Assembly (NCBI RefSeq): GCF_017591425.1
Contig: NW_024465777.1
Span: 5,022,001-5,086,000, forward strand
Reading direction: 5' to 3'
Source of the DNA: Ochotona curzoniae
Lineage: Eukaryota; Chordata; Mammalia; Lagomorpha; Ochotonidae
Length of the DNA stretch: 64,000 bases
Under the pieces are notes generated by a model. That model saw only the letters and a program-made list of their open reading frames with translations. It had not been told where the DNA came from and made no database searches. Positions 20,039-31,497 of the stretch are shown in pieces (position 1 is the first letter of the stretch; every line of letters begins with the position of its first letter). The translations under genes and the position numbers were made by a program.

Positions 20039-20091
<53 letters not shown>
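20039..20091 (+). repeat. (TG)26 microsatellite in intron 1
   Basis: About 53 uninterrupted bases of alternating TG, 500 bases into intron 1. Able to form left-handed DNA and likely polymorphic. Confidence 0.97.
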
Positions 20092-20092
<1 letters not shown>

Positions 20093-21097
20093 GCGGTCAG
20101 GCTTCTAGCAGCCGCAGATGCCTTTAAGTGACCCATCCTGGCACTGAACTGAACTTTGCCAAGGTGTTTCCGCCAGGCCATGGCAGTGCCTGGAGAGGGC
20201 CTTTGCCCTCTACTGGCTGTCCACTTCAAAGGGGAGCTAGGGAGGGAACGAGCCAGCGGGTCTGGTGCTTGCGACTGCAAACTGCCTCAGGAACCCCCTT
20301 TGCCAGCGCGGTGCTCTCTGGCTTTCTGCCCCTCACTCCGTGTACCGACAGGGAGTCTTGGAGAAGAATGTCAGGACTCAGGACGGATGACTAGTGTCCC
20401 GCAGCCTGGCGTGACCATTTCACTCAGGGTCTTTCCTTTATGGCTTCTCGCCTGCCGAGACTCATGGTAGTGCAGCTTGAAAGTTTTCCTCCCAACTTTG
20501 GAGTTGAGCAGCCTGAAAGGGTGGGTGTCTGTCGTCGCTGTTTGTTCCAAGGATGAGGTGTGTGATCGGGGTAAAGTGGAAGAAAACCCTTTCGAGGGTA
20601 CCTTCTGACCTCCAGAGCTGGAGAAGTGCCCACCCAGGCACAGGTGTGCCCACGGTGGTCTACACTGAGCGTTGCCCTGGAGTGGCCAGGCTGGCCTCTG
20701 TGTGGGAAACGAGCTGGTTTCAGTTCTGACTGTGTGACTTTAGAGGGCTTGAATCGGATCTTTGCTGTGGAACATAATAAGCAAATGGAGCAAGAGCAGC
20801 TTCTTGGGGCTGAGTTCAGGCAGACAGTGCAAGCAGGACACCTTTTCAGTTAGAGCTGCGCTTGTGCTGCTTAAAGGATGAGATCTTGCTGTCTCGTTAC
20901 TCTGGTGACTTGGTTGGGTGCACTTGTAAGTCATGTCTCAGTTTGCAGTGCTTTCGAATTAACTCTCAAGAATGGCATAGTGCTGTCCATGTTTTTTCCT
21001 GGGACACTCATTTGCTGTCACTGAGGGAAAGAGAATGTATGTATTGAGCATTAACAATTTGCCAACTTCTGTTGTTGCTAAAGACTTTTTAAATTAT
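20092..21097 (+). other. Intron 1, repeat-free stretch
   Basis: About 1 kb after the CpG island without SINEs, unusual for this window. No exon, ORF with a known domain, or repeat recognised. It may hold intronic regulatory sequence. Confidence 0.45.
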
Positions 21098-21425
21098 TTG
21101 TTTTTTAAAAAAGGTTATTTTTATTGGAAAGGCAGATGTACAGAGATGAGGAGAGAAAGAGGAAGATCTTTATCCGATGATTCACTCCCCAAGCAGCCGC
21201 AATGGCCAGAGCTGAGCTGATCAGAAATCAGGAGCCTGGAGCTTATTCCAGGTCTCCTACGTGGGTGCAGGATCCCAAGGCTTTGGGCCGTCCTCGACCG
21301 CTTTCCCAGGCTACAAGCAGGGAGCTGGATGGGAAGTGGAGCTGCTGGGACTAGAACTAGATCCTAAAAGTGGTCCCCGCATGTTCAAGGCGAGGACTTT
21401 AGCTGTTAGGCTTTCATGCCGGGCC
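21098..21425 (-). mobile_element. C-SINE, full length
   Basis: ttgttttttaaaaaaggtta at left; ends ggctttcatgccgggcccc. Confidence 0.9.
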
Positions 21426-21427
21426 CC

Positions 21428-21643
21428 AAAATTACTTATTTTTATTGGAAAGCTAAGCCTAATTAGGAGCCTCCAGGTTTCCCATGTGGGTATCAGGAGT
21501 CCAAGCATTTGAGCTGCTTTCTCTCCCAGGTTATAAGCAGGGAACAGGATGGGCAGTAAAGCAGTCAAGACATGAACTTGGATCATATAGGTTGCAGATG
21601 CTTGCAGGGAAAGAATTAGCCTGTTGAGTCACTACACTGGCCC
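21428..21643 (-). mobile_element. C-SINE, internal deletion
   Basis: aaattacttatttttattgg directly joined to gctaagcctaattaggagcc, missing about 90 bases; ends gttgagtcactacactggcc. Confidence 0.75.
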
Positions 21644-21645
21644 TG

Positions 21646-21944
21646 GGATTAATTTTATTTTTATTTGAAAGGCAGTGTATATTACAGAGAGGAGAAACAG
21701 AGAGAACTTCCATCCACTGTTTCACTCACCAAATGACAACAATGGCCAGAGCTGAGTCCATCTGAAAACAGAAGTCAGTCACCAATATGGATTTAGGAGT
21801 CTTAGGACACCAGCCATCCTCTGCCAGGCTGTAAGCAGGGAATTTGGTCAGCAGTAGAATAGAATAGCTGGGACTAGAACCAGCACCCGTGTGGGATGCT
21901 GATGCCATAGCTGGGGGCTTAGCCTACTGTGCCATGCTGGTGGT
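21646..21944 (-). mobile_element. Older C-SINE
   Basis: ttaattttatttttatttga to ctactgtgccatgctggtgg; third minus SINE in an unbroken row. Confidence 0.8.
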
Positions 21945-22045
21945 GCAAATTTGCCGGTTTTGAGCTTTAGAGTTGTCTCACAATGGTGTCTTTCCTAGCT
22001 GAAAGGAATTCAGTATTTTTGTTTTATAAAGCAATAAGTAAAATT

Positions 22046-22438
22046 TTTAAAGATTTATTTATTTTTTTATTGAAAAGTCAGGTATACAGAGAGGAGAGAT
22101 AGAGAAGATCTTCCTCCCTCCAATGATTCATTCCCCAGATGGCTGCAGTGGGTGGAGCTGAACCACTCTGAGGCCAGGAGATTCTTCCTAGTTTCCCAAG
22201 CAGGTGCAGGGTCCCAAGATTTGGGCCATCTTCCATTGCATTCCCAGGCCATAAGCAAGGAACTGGATGGGAAGCAGGGCCACCAAGATTACAACTGGCA
22301 CCCATTCTGTGCTGCTTTGTCACTCTGTAAGTAAGCAGCTGGATGGGAAGTAGACTAACCAGGATCCAAAGCAGCACCTATATGGGATCTTAGTGTTTGT
22401 GAGGGGAGGATTGGCCAATTGAGCCATTGCGCCCAGCC
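22046..22438 (-). mobile_element. C-SINE with duplicated 5' segment
   Basis: tttttaaagatttatttatt at left. The ctggatgggaag block occurs at 22264 and again at 22340, so the element is about 80 bases longer than usual. It is either two overlapping copies or an internal duplication. Ends gagccattgcgcccagccc. Confidence 0.8.
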
Positions 22439-22538
22439 CAGGAATTCAGTATTGACTCACTGAGCATGCTTGAAGAGCGTTTTCACACACCTGGTCTTCA
22501 GAAACTGGAACGTTTAAAAAAAAAAAAAACAGCCCTGA

Positions 22539-22782
22539 GGCCTGGTGCGGTGGCCTAGTGGCTAAGGTCCTCACCTTGAGCACGCTGGGATCCCGTATGG
22601 GTGCTGGTTCTAATCTCAGCAGCCCCGCTTCCCATCAGCTCCCTGCTTGTGGCCTGAGAAAACAGTCAAAGATTGGCTCTACTCCAGCTGTTGCAGCTAC
22701 TTTGGTAGTCAACCAGCAGATGGAAGATCTTCCTCTCTGTATAGCTTTCTAATGAAGATAAAATAAATCTTTAAAAAAAAAG
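22539..22782 (+). mobile_element. C-SINE, internal deletion
   Basis: Head gaggcctggtgcggtggcc. About 75 bases between aaaacagtcaaaga and ttggctctactcc are missing. cagccctg borders both sides (22531, 22783) as a possible TSD core. Confidence 0.85.
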
Positions 22783-22790
22783 CAGCCCTG

Positions 22791-23002
22791 CGCTATAGCT
22801 CAGTGGTTAACTCCTCCCCATATGGGTACCAGTTTATATACCAGGAGACCTGGAAAAAAACTTCTAGCTCCTTGCTTCAGATCAGCTCAACTAACCATTG
22901 CAGCCACTTGGTGAATGAACCAGTGGATGGAAGACCTTTCTCTCTGTATCTCCTTCTCTGTGTAAATCTACCTTTCTGATAAAAATAAGTATATTTTTTA
23001 AT
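22791..23002 (+). mobile_element. C-SINE, internal deletion
   Basis: gcgctatagctcagtggtta to tttctgataaaaataagtat; the part between the B-box and gagacctgg is missing. Confidence 0.78.
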
Positions 23003-23009
23003 GCCTTTA

Positions 23010-23307
23010 AGGCATAATGGTGTAATATGTTGAACTTCATCCTGCAATGCTGTCTCCCATTTGGTTACCATTTCTGGCCATAACTACTCCACTTCTGATC
23101 CAGCTCCCTGCTGATGTACCTGAGAAAGCAGTGGAGGATAACTCAAGTGCTCGGACCCCTGCATCCACATGGGAGACCTGGAAGAAGCTCCTGGCTTCTG
23201 CCTGGCCCAGTCCCTGCCATTACAGCCATTTGGAGTATCAGATGAAAGTTTTCTCTCTTTCTCTCTCTGTGTGTAATTTTGCCTTTAAAATACATTTTAA
23301 AAATAAA
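23010..23307 (+). mobile_element. Older C-SINE
   Basis: gcataatggtgtaatatgtt, body gatccagctccctgctgatg, tail ttaaaatacattttaaaaat. Three + SINEs run in a row here (22539-23307). Confidence 0.8.
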
Positions 23308-23808
23308 GCTGTATTTATTTTATTTGAAAGTCAAAGATAGAGATCTTTCATCTGCTTGTTTACTCCTCAGATGTCCACAATGGTCAGGGCTGGGCCAGCC
23401 AGAGCCCAGAGCTAGAAACTCCCACCCCAGTGTCCCACGTGAGTAGCAGGTGCCCAAGTACTTGGACCATCTTCTGTTTTCCTGGGCCCAGAAGGAGAAA
23501 CCTAGATCAGAAGTGGCTCGTGGGTGATGCTGGCATTGCCGGTGGTAGCTTAACACCTGTTTGAGTTCTGTCTGCTCCACTTCTGATCCAGCTTCCTGCT
23601 GATATGCCCAGAAAAGCAGCTGAGGATGGCCTGAGTCCTTGGACTCATGCACCCACATGGGAGACGTAAAAGAAGTTTCTGGCTCCCACTTTTGGTCACT
23701 GAGGTCTTCTGATGAAAATTAACCAGAATGTGAAAGACCTCTCTGTTCCTCTCACCCTGCTATTACCAGCCCCCTGGCAATTCTGCATTTCAAATAAATA
23801 GATCCTTT
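23308..23808. mobile_element. Head-to-head older C-SINE pair
   Basis: 23308-23553 is minus (tatttattttatttgaaagt to gccggtggtagctta). 23554-23808 is plus (tgagttctgtctgctccac to catttcaaataaatagatcc). Confidence 0.72.
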
Positions 23809-23817
23809 TTGTGTGGA

Positions 23818-24134
23818 GAAGAAAAAAATAAGTTATTTATTTGTTTGAAAGTTATATTGAGAGAGGGAGAGACAGAGATCTTTCATCCACTGGTTTACTC
23901 CCCAGATGGCCACATTGTTAAAGCTGGTGCAGGTTGGAGTCAGGAACTTGAAACTACATCTGAGAATCCCTGGTGCAGGGCCTCAAGTATTGGAACTGTC
24001 TCCTGCTGCCTTCCCAGCTCCAGTTAGGGAGCTCATTGAGGGGCAGAGCAGCCTGGGATCTTGCTGACGCTCCCCTACGAGGTGCTGGCATCATAGGAGG
24101 TAGCTTAAGCTGCTGTGACACAGCACTGACTCCT
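23818..24134 (-). mobile_element. Older C-SINE
   Basis: gagaagaaaaaaataagtta at left, ending gctgctgtgacacagcactg. Confidence 0.78.
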
Positions 24135-24247
24135 AATTACTTTTTACTTTTCTTTTAAAATTAAGGAACATGGTCTATATGCACAGTTCTGAGTGCAAAG
24201 AAGGGACTGTAGACCGTGTCATGGTGATACTGCCTTTTCTTTGGGCC

Positions 24248-24556
24248 TCTGTTTTGTTTTGTTTTGTTTTGCTTTGTTTTAACTTAGAAAGGCAGATACA
24301 CAGAGATAAGAGACAAAGATGTTCTGTCCACTGGTTCACTTCCTGAGTGGCTGTAACAGCCATTGCTGAGCCAATCTGAAGCCAGTAGCCAGGAGCTTCT
24401 TCCAGGTCTCTGATACAAGTGCAGGGTCCCAAAGCTTTGGACCATCCTTACTGCTTTTCCAGGTCACAAGCAAGGAGCTGGATGGGAAATGGAGCAACCA
24501 GGATATAAATTGGCTATGGGATCCTGGCAAATACAAGGCGAAGATTAGCCGGGCCT
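24248..24556 (-). mobile_element. C-SINE with TTTTG-rich tail complement
   Basis: (ttttg)n then aacttagaaaggcagata, body gatacaagtgcagggtcccaa, end gaagattagccgggcctc. Confidence 0.83.
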
Positions 24557-24743
24557 CTGGTTTGGTGGCTGTTTCTTTCCTTTTATCCACACTGTTCCAG
24601 ATCTTCCACTGGCTGTTTGGGAACCTCTGCAGTATTAGTATTTCATGTTCAATGAACCCGCACACCCCATAGACTGCTTTCATCTTAGCTATCACTTCTT
24701 GAAAAACCGGAGTCCCTGTAATTGTCATGAGAAAACAGTCCCT

Positions 24744-25019
24744 TGATTAAAAAAAAAAAAAAAAAGAAAGAAAGAAAGAAAAGATTTTAAGAGGCAGATA
24801 AAGAGATCTTACATTAGCTTGCTTTCTCCTCAAATGTCTGCAGTGGTCCAGACTGTGCCAGGCTGAAGCCAAGAGCCTGGAATGCCATCCAGGTCTCCTG
24901 TGGTGGCACGGGACCAAGCACTTGGATCCATTAGCAAGGAGCTGGATTGGTAGTGGAATAGGCAGGATATGAAGCAGACAGACAGCTGCCTAATGTGCTG
25001 TGCTACAATAGTACCCCCC
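24744..25019 (-). mobile_element. Older C-SINE behind an A/GAAA run
   Basis: 24747-24781 is a run of A then gaaa units. The SINE body follows (gattttaagaggcagataaa to gctgtgctacaatagtaccc). Confidence 0.72.
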
Positions 25020-25051
25020 AGTCCTTTGATGCTGGTTGGAATATATCCCAA

Positions 25052-25262
25052 GAAGTGACTGCCATTTATTCAGGGTCGGATAGGTGATGTGCTTGCTACT
25101 AGAAAATATCCTTTATCTCATATGACTCAAGTCTGTGCTGTGAGTTGAGAATCATCTTTCCAATATCCAGATGAAGACACATCTAGATAAGTCCAGTCAC
25201 ACAGCTAGTAGAAGAACATGGGCATGCACTCCTGGTGTCTGCCCTGTTGTCCTGAGCTGCCC
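25052..25262 (+). mobile_element. MIR relic
   Basis: tgactgccatttattcaggg, a core near ttatctcatatgactcaagt, and cagtcacacagctagtag match MIR order (start, core, cacagctagtaa block). Confidence 0.6.
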
Positions 25263-26835
25263 CTGGTACTGGCACATGAGGAAGACCCAAGAAGATCAAG
25301 ACCAGGAGCCTGGTGAACACAGTACCTGAAGCATTGCCATGGGGAATGAGAGCTGACCTTTCTTTGAGTCTAGAAGACAACATTAGAATTGACACGAGAA
25401 TGTTTGGCTGTCTCTCATCCAAGTGCTAACCAGACCCAACCTTGCCTAGCTTCCAGATCAGAGGAGATCAAGTCAGTGATGAGAATTTCCGAAAGGAAAA
25501 TGGGCTGTCCTGTAAGGCAGTGATGTACCCATCATTAGAAGTATTCAAGCATAGGCTTTGCTACGTCATTCCAAGGATATGATGCCAGGGGAAGGGGGTT
25601 ATACTTATGTAGGTATTATACTCACTAATTTTTCAGTGTTTTAAAGTCTGTGATCCTGTGGGATGTTCTAAAACTTTTCATCTGTAAAAAATGAACATTG
25701 AGTACTAACTAGGTTACTTGTTAGATGCTTTGATACTTCATTTAATTCTCAGAGAATCTATAAAGTAGAATTATTATCCCGTCTTTAGCAAGGAGGAGGC
25801 TGAGGCTCCCGAAAGCTGAAAATAGGCTGATGTTTGTTGTTAATAGTTAGTGGTGGTAGGGCCCATATGTAAATCCATGTCTGCCTCTCTCAGCTGTGTG
25901 GCCAGACTAAACCGTGTGTGTTCTGAGGTGTGGCTTGCATCTGGGTAGAATGCGGCTATGACAGTTCTTGCTGTATGGTGAGTTTAGGACAGAAGGGCGT
26001 ACTGTGTGCTTTTCCAGTAGGCCTCGGCAATTGCCCTCCAGACCAGTGACTTGGGACTGAAGCAGAACACCTCTGGGTCTGCTTCCTCAGAGGGGATGGC
26101 GGCCTGCCTGTGGCCCTCAGATGTTGGGACACATTTTTTGTGCTCTTAGTAATAGTTTTAGGCTCCTCAGAGAGCTTTGTGGCATTTGTGACTAACACCT
26201 GAGAACCTTGGAGCCCCGGTAAGGGCAGGGTGCACCCAGCAGGTCCCAGCATTGATGGGCGTTTCAGAGAGCACCCCACTATGGATGGAGAAGGAGTCTG
26301 GGCTCACCCTTGGTGTGTTGGTGTTTACCATCATTTAGCATGCACAAGGTCACAACGGCTAGGGCTGTGCTGAGAATAATGACCCTTAATCCTCCCTGCA
26401 GCTGTCTGTGGTGGGATTAACCCCATTTGCACGCAATGGGGGCAGGATCAGACCTGGCCCACCCAGGAGCTGTCCAGGGGTGTCCTGAGGGTGCTGTGGG
26501 GTCAGTGCCTTATTCACAACTCCTGCATCTGCTTGCAGAAAGAGTGAAGTCGCTTATCCCTGACCCTGATAGGGAGCCATTCTCAGAACCAGCACCTGCA
26601 GTTAAGGGCCTGGGTGTTGAAATACCAAGGGCTTCCTTGGTCCCCTCTCAAGTCATGAGTCCAGAAGTAGCCCAGCTCCTGAGAAAGGAAGCATCTTCAG
26701 AATCATTGACTTACCTTGAATCATTGGTTTACCTTGACCTTTCTGCTAAGAGTAAAGTGAGAGGGTGGAACTTTCCTTTAAAAGGTACTCTGAATTGTGC
26801 CAGAGTTAAGAAAGCGCCAGTTAAAAGTAGATTCA
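25263..26835 (+). other. Intron 1 stretch with old relics, otherwise unassigned
   Basis: 25495-25590 resembles a CR1/L3-type LINE end (catcattagaagtattcaag). 25690-25915 is a MIR. 25920-26835 shows no SINE and nothing I can name. An open frame of 142 codons at 26427-26855 has no known domain and runs into a SINE. Confidence 0.4.
25690..25915 (+). mobile_element. MIR relic
   Basis: gagtactaactaggttactt, cttcatttaattctcagaga, then ttattatcccgtctttagc and a ggaggaggctgagg block follow the MIR consensus order. Confidence 0.7.
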
Positions 26836-27122
26836 GGGCCAGTGTGGTAGTGTAGCACAGTAATCCTCAGCCTCCAGTGATGACATCTCATATGGCAGCT
26901 GTTTAGAATCCTGGCGGCTCCACTTCCTATCCAAATCCCTGCTTATGGCCTGGGAAAGCAGTGAAGGATGGCCCAGTACTTAGGCCCCCATACTTATGTG
27001 GGAGAAGCTTCTGGCTCCCAGCTTTGGACTAGCCTAGCCCTGGGCATTGTAGCTATTTGGGGAGAAAACCAGCAGATGGAAGATCTTTTTATTTCTCTAA
27101 TTCTTTCAAGTAAAATAAATAG
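26836..27122 (+). mobile_element. C-SINE, diverged
   Basis: cagggccagtgtggtagtgt, body gcttatggcctgggaaagca, tail tcaagtaaaataaatagata. Confidence 0.83.
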
Positions 27123-27547
27123 ATATTCTTTGTTTATTTAATCTGAAAGGCTGAATGAGCAAGAGAGGGAAAGACAAAGATGTTCCATCTGCTAGATCAC
27201 TTCTGAACTGGCCATAACAGCCATGTCTAGACCAGGTCAAAGTCAAGAATCAGGAACTCCATCCTGGTCTTCCATGTGAGTGGCCACATCCGTGTACCTG
27301 AGCCATCTTCTGCCTTCCTGGCTACATTAATAGGGAGTGGGATTGGAAGTGGACCAGCCTGGATGTGAAGTAGTGCTCTAATATGGGATGCCACTGTTGC
27401 AGAGTAAGAGTTAACCTGCTGTTGCCCCAGGGGCATTATTATAAAGCTAGATCTGAAGTGGCCAGCCTGAAGGTCGAGTCATTGTCCATTTGGGATTCCA
27501 GTATCTCAGGCTGTGGCTCTACCTGCTATGCCACTACACTGGCCCCC
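27123..27547 (-). mobile_element. Older C-SINE plus a second 5' fragment
   Basis: 27123-27436 is near full length (ttctttgtttatttaatctg to ctgctgttgccccagggg). 27450-27547 repeats only the 5' part (agatctgaagtggccagcc to gccactacactggcccc). Confidence 0.72.
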
Positions 27548-28268
27548 TCGTGGGTATTCGTAGAGAGAACTGCATTATCGGAGTATGTTCCCTATTGTCT
27601 GTGTCTTTCTACTCCCTCGAGGGCTAGTGAGTCTAGGAGAAGGCTGCAGTCACTCCTCTGCTGTGAGAAGCAACACGTCTGGAGGAAAGAGGGTACAGGT
27701 GCTCGGGGTTCTGTTTTTGGTTTGGTGCTAGCTAACTAGCAGTGTCTCCCAAGCATCATAGAATAGTGTAATTGGACAGCTTGTCTGATTTCACCTCTCA
27801 CTTTACAGCTGGGGAAACAAAGGGAGCCAGGGAGCCAAAGGCAGGGGCAGGTCTGCCGCACAGGCCCCTGTCCTTCCAGTCCATCCTCCTGGGCACCAGC
27901 CCGAATGCTTCTGTTCTCTCTTGTTAACTAATTACTTTCTTGGGATTATTGTGAAGATCAAACTAAAAACAAGAACCAAGATGCTTCTCCAAGTATTAAA
28001 AACTCTGCAAGAGAATCATGCTATTATTCATTGAACAAATACCAGTTGTCACGTGAAGTTCACACATGAATCATGAGAAACTGGGAGGGTTAACAGGTGA
28101 ATCAGCTTAAGAACTGGTCCTGAGATGCTTTTAGTGTTTTAGGGAGAAGCCAGCTAACCACGGACGGACATAAGAAAAGGTAAGAACTAAATTGTGATAG
28201 TAAGGTAGAAAAAAGCATTTTGTAATTTTCTTTTTGAGATATAACTTATCTAACATAAAACTTACTTT
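27548..28268 (+). other. Intron 1 stretch, mostly unassigned
   Basis: 28222-28268 resembles an L1 3' end (tgagatataacttatctaac). 27785-27830 is weakly MIR-like. The rest is not recognised. Confidence 0.4.
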
Positions 28269-28588
28269 AGGGCCTTGTGCGCAAGCCTAGGGGCTGAAGT
28301 CCTTGTTTTGCACATGCTGAGATATCACATGAGCGCTTGTTCTAATCCCGCATTCCCGCTCCCTATCTAGCTCCCTGCTTGTGGTCTGGGAAAGCATTTG
28401 AGGACGGCCCAAAGCCTTGGGACCCTGCACCTGAGATCCGGAAGAAACTCTACTCCTGGCTTCAGATTGGCTCAGCTCCAGCTGTTGTGGCCACCTGGGA
28501 GTAAATCATTGGAAGGAAGATCTTCTCTCTGTCTCTCCTCCTCTGTATATCTGACTTTCTAATAAAAAAACAAGCAAATCTTTAAAAA
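28269..28588 (+). mobile_element. C-SINE, + arm of a hairpin pair
   Basis: Head agggccttgtgcgcaagcc, tail ctaataaaaaaacaagcaaa. A reverse copy follows immediately. Confidence 0.88.
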
Positions 28589-28827
28589 ATAAGTGACCGC
28601 CACTGCCGGTGCTGTGCCAATCCGAAGCTGGGAGACAGGAACTTCTTTCCAGGTCTCCCACACGGATGCAGGGTCCCAAGGTTTTGGGCCGTCCTTGACT
28701 GCTTTCCCAGGCCACAGGCAGGGAGCTGGATGGGAAAGCGGGGCTGCCAGGATTAGAACCGGTGCTCACATGGGATCCCAGTGTGTTCAAGGTGAGGACT
28801 TTAACCATTACCCCATCGTGCCGGGCC
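28589..28827 (-). mobile_element. C-SINE, 3'-truncated, minus arm of the pair
   Basis: Starts inside the element at aagtgaccgccactgccgg, lacking its A-tail third, and ends ttaccccatcgtgccgggcc. Tail-to-tail with the preceding copy. Confidence 0.88.
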
Positions 28828-28985
28828 ATACTCTATTATTTGAAAGACAGAATGACAGAGGAAAGAGGAGACCTTCCATCTGTTCATTCACTCCCAAAAT
28901 GCCCATAAATCCATAATGGGTTGGTGCTGAGTCAGGCCAGCTGGAACATGGGAACTCAATCCTGACTTCCCTGTCTTTTTCTTCC
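28828..28985 (-). mobile_element. Older C-SINE, 5'-truncated
   Basis: tctattatttgaaagacaga to gggaactcaatcctgacttcc. Confidence 0.65.
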
Positions 28986-29065
28986 CAGGATTGACATGGT
29001 TATCTGTGTTAGTTATATATGATTAATGGTTTTCTAATTAGTATTTCACACTTAGTCACTAATGG

Positions 29066-29385
29066 GATCTTATTTTTAAAGATTAATTTTATTGAAAAGG
29101 CAAATTTACAAAGGGGAAAACAGAGGGAAGGTCTGCCATCCACTGATTCACTCCCCACGTGGCTGTAACAGCTGGAGCTGAGCCAATCCGAAGTTAGGAG
29201 CCTCTTTGAGTGTCCCACTTGGGTACAGGGTCCCCAGGCTTTGGGTCATACTCCACTGTTTTCCCATACCAGAAGCAGGAAGCTGGATGGGAAGTTGAGT
29301 ACCTAGGACACAAACTGGCATCCATATGGGATACCGGCATTGAAAGGCTGAGGATTAGCCATTGGACTATTGCTGTGATCCCAAA
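29066..29385 (-). mobile_element. C-SINE, full length, diverged
   Basis: tcttatttttaaagattaat at left, end ggactattgctgtgatccc. Confidence 0.82.
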
Positions 29386-29574
29386 CAGATGAATGCATAC
29401 CTGTGCACCTGTTGTCCTGTTTCATGTGTATCTTCCCTACTTTCTAACTACTGCTTTGTTTTGTTTTATGATATAGCTCTGGGGTTGTCCATGCCTTCCC
29501 CAAGGTCCCCCCCCGCCCCCCCTCGTTGATTTCCCCTCTAGTTTTACAATGGATGTGCTTCATGAACTGCTGCT

Positions 29575-29995
29575 TGATTTTTAAGGTAAAATTCACAAAT
29601 ACTATTTAGTGTACTAATGTTGATTGTGTAATTTGACAAATAGGTACACTGGTATAGCCCACATTCAAAGTGATATACAGAACTTTTCTCTAATTCTGGA
29701 AAGTTCTAAGTGACCTTTCCTTTCCAATCTTCCACGACTACACTGAGGTTTGTGTGTGTGTGTGTTTTAATTCATTATAGTTTTGCCTGTTCTAGAACAT
29801 AGAATTAGAATTGTATAGTATTCTCATGTTTTTATGTCTAGCTTTGTCATTCATCTGAGACTTGTTCGTATTGTCTTTTTTAGTAGTTCCTTTGTGTTTT
29901 GAGTTATTGTTTTCATAACTTCATTGAGATATAATGAGCAGTTCACACATTTAAAGTACTCAAATTAAATGTTTTTAGCATATTCAGATATGTGC
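29575..29995 (+). mobile_element. Old L1 3'UTR fragment
   Basis: aaggtaaaattcacaaatac, aggtacactggtatagccca, and near the end cattgagatataatgagcag resemble old mammalian L1 3'UTRs. It contains a short (TG) run at 29751. Confidence 0.6.
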
Positions 29996-30013
29996 AAAAA
30001 TTAAAAACATTTT

Positions 30014-30498
30014 TTATTTTTTCTTTAATGAAGAGATTATCTGTTTACTTGAAAGAACCATAGTGAGAAAGCAAAGAAACCTATGTATTGGTTCAGTCCC
30101 CAGATGGCTGGAACAGCCAAGGCTTGAGCCAGGCCAAGGCCAGAAGCCAGAAACTGCATCTAGATTTCCTACCTGGGTGTCAGGGACCCAAGTACTTGAG
30201 CCATCTTCCACTGCTCTCTCAGACACATTAGCAGGAAGCTGGATTAGCTGTGTGCTGGGAGTTGTGGTATAAAGAGTAAAGCCACTTGCTACAATGTCAG
30301 CATCCCACATGGGCTGGGATTCATGTCCAGCTGCCCCACCCGGAGCAGTCTATCTCCGTTGGAGAGGGCCGAGAAGGTCCTGGCTTTGGCCTGGCCAGTG
30401 TTGGCAGTTGCAACCATCTGGGGAGCTAACCAGAGAGTGAGAGGGAGATCTCTCTCTCTCTCTCTTTCCCTCTCTGTCTCTATTCTGATTTCCAAAAC
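30014..30498. mobile_element. Head-to-head older C-SINE pair
   Basis: 30014-30247 is minus (ctttaatgaagagattatct to agcaggaagctggattag). 30248-30498 is plus (gtgtgctgggagttgtgg to a (ct)n-rich end and attctgatttcc). Confidence 0.7.
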
Positions 30499-30501
30499 CT
30501 T

Positions 30502-31092
30502 TTTTAATTTTTCATTTTACTTTTGATATTGTTTACATAGTTGGATTCACCCCCATGTGGACCCCCGATTAGGATGAGTTGAGTGAGGTTTGGAGGAAAG
30601 TAGGTGGGACAAATGCTTCCATTTTTTATTCTCTTATATCTCTTGAGGGGTAAGGTGGGTGGAATGGGACTGCTGCTTGCTATCAGACTACAGCACCCAG
30701 GTATAGAGGATGATCATTTGGTGATGTTTTAGAAGACCCCGTTGGGGGGGAAGAGTGTTCCAAGGGTGTTATTTGAGTGGTTTTGATAGTTCTGAGACAT
30801 TGTTGGCTTCATTGCAGCAGGATTGAGAAAATCTTTCCAAGGCCTGTTGGGCAACCAAGTCCACTTCAGTTTGCATCCATGGGGCCAGGAACATGTTGCA
30901 AAGCTTGGTCAGGGGAGTGGTCCAGCCTTCTGCTTTCCATCCTCTAACAAGGCACTCCACATTGTCTGCTGGCCCAGATGAGCTGGCAACTAGCTGCAAC
31001 ATCCTCCATGTGCATCTGGGCATGCTGGCCACTGCACAGGCATCAGGAACTGAGGACACCCAGTCCCAATACATGCACTCCAAGGTTGGACC
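30502..31092 (-). mobile_element. L1-like 3' region, lagomorph type
   Basis: T-run then ttttgatattgtttacatag, the same 3' terminus as 4022-4153 and 54988-55545. Further in, gatagttctgagacattgtt matches 55237 onward in the third copy. The minus orientation follows from the T-rich left end. A (CT)n/(TA)n run at about 31098-31165 and a SINE interrupt it; similar G/C-poor sequence resumes after 31498. Confidence 0.6.
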
Positions 31093-31165
31093 ATATCTTT
31101 CTCTCTCTCTCTCTCGCTATATATATATACGTATATGTATATATATAGAGAGAAATATATATATA

Positions 31166-31497
31166 TATATTTAAAGATTTATTTATTTTTATTGCAAAGT
31201 CAGATATACAGAGAGGAAGAGAGACAGAGAGGAAGATTCCGTCCGATGATTCACTCCCCAAGTGACCGCAACGGCTGGTGCGGCGCCAATTGGAAGCCGG
31301 GAACCAGGAACCTCCTCCAGGTCTCCTACATGGGTGCAGGGTCCAAAAACATTGGGCCATCCTCCACTGCCTTCCCAGGCCACAAGCCAGTGAGCTGGAT
31401 GGGAAGTGGGACTGCCGGGACTAGAACCAGTGCCCATATGGGATCCTGGCGCATTCAAGGCGAGGACTATAGCCTCTAGGCCATGCCGCCGGGCCTG
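31166..31497 (-). mobile_element. C-SINE in an AT microsatellite
   Basis: tttaaagatttatttatttt to ggccatgccgccgggcct. It sits between (ta)n on the left and accatatatat on the right, probably having inserted into a TA-rich target. Confidence 0.92.

Noticed and set aside
26427..26855. 142-codon open frame on + in intron 1
   Set aside because: No known domain, no splice context, and its end runs into a C-SINE. Length alone is within chance for 64 kb searched in six frames.
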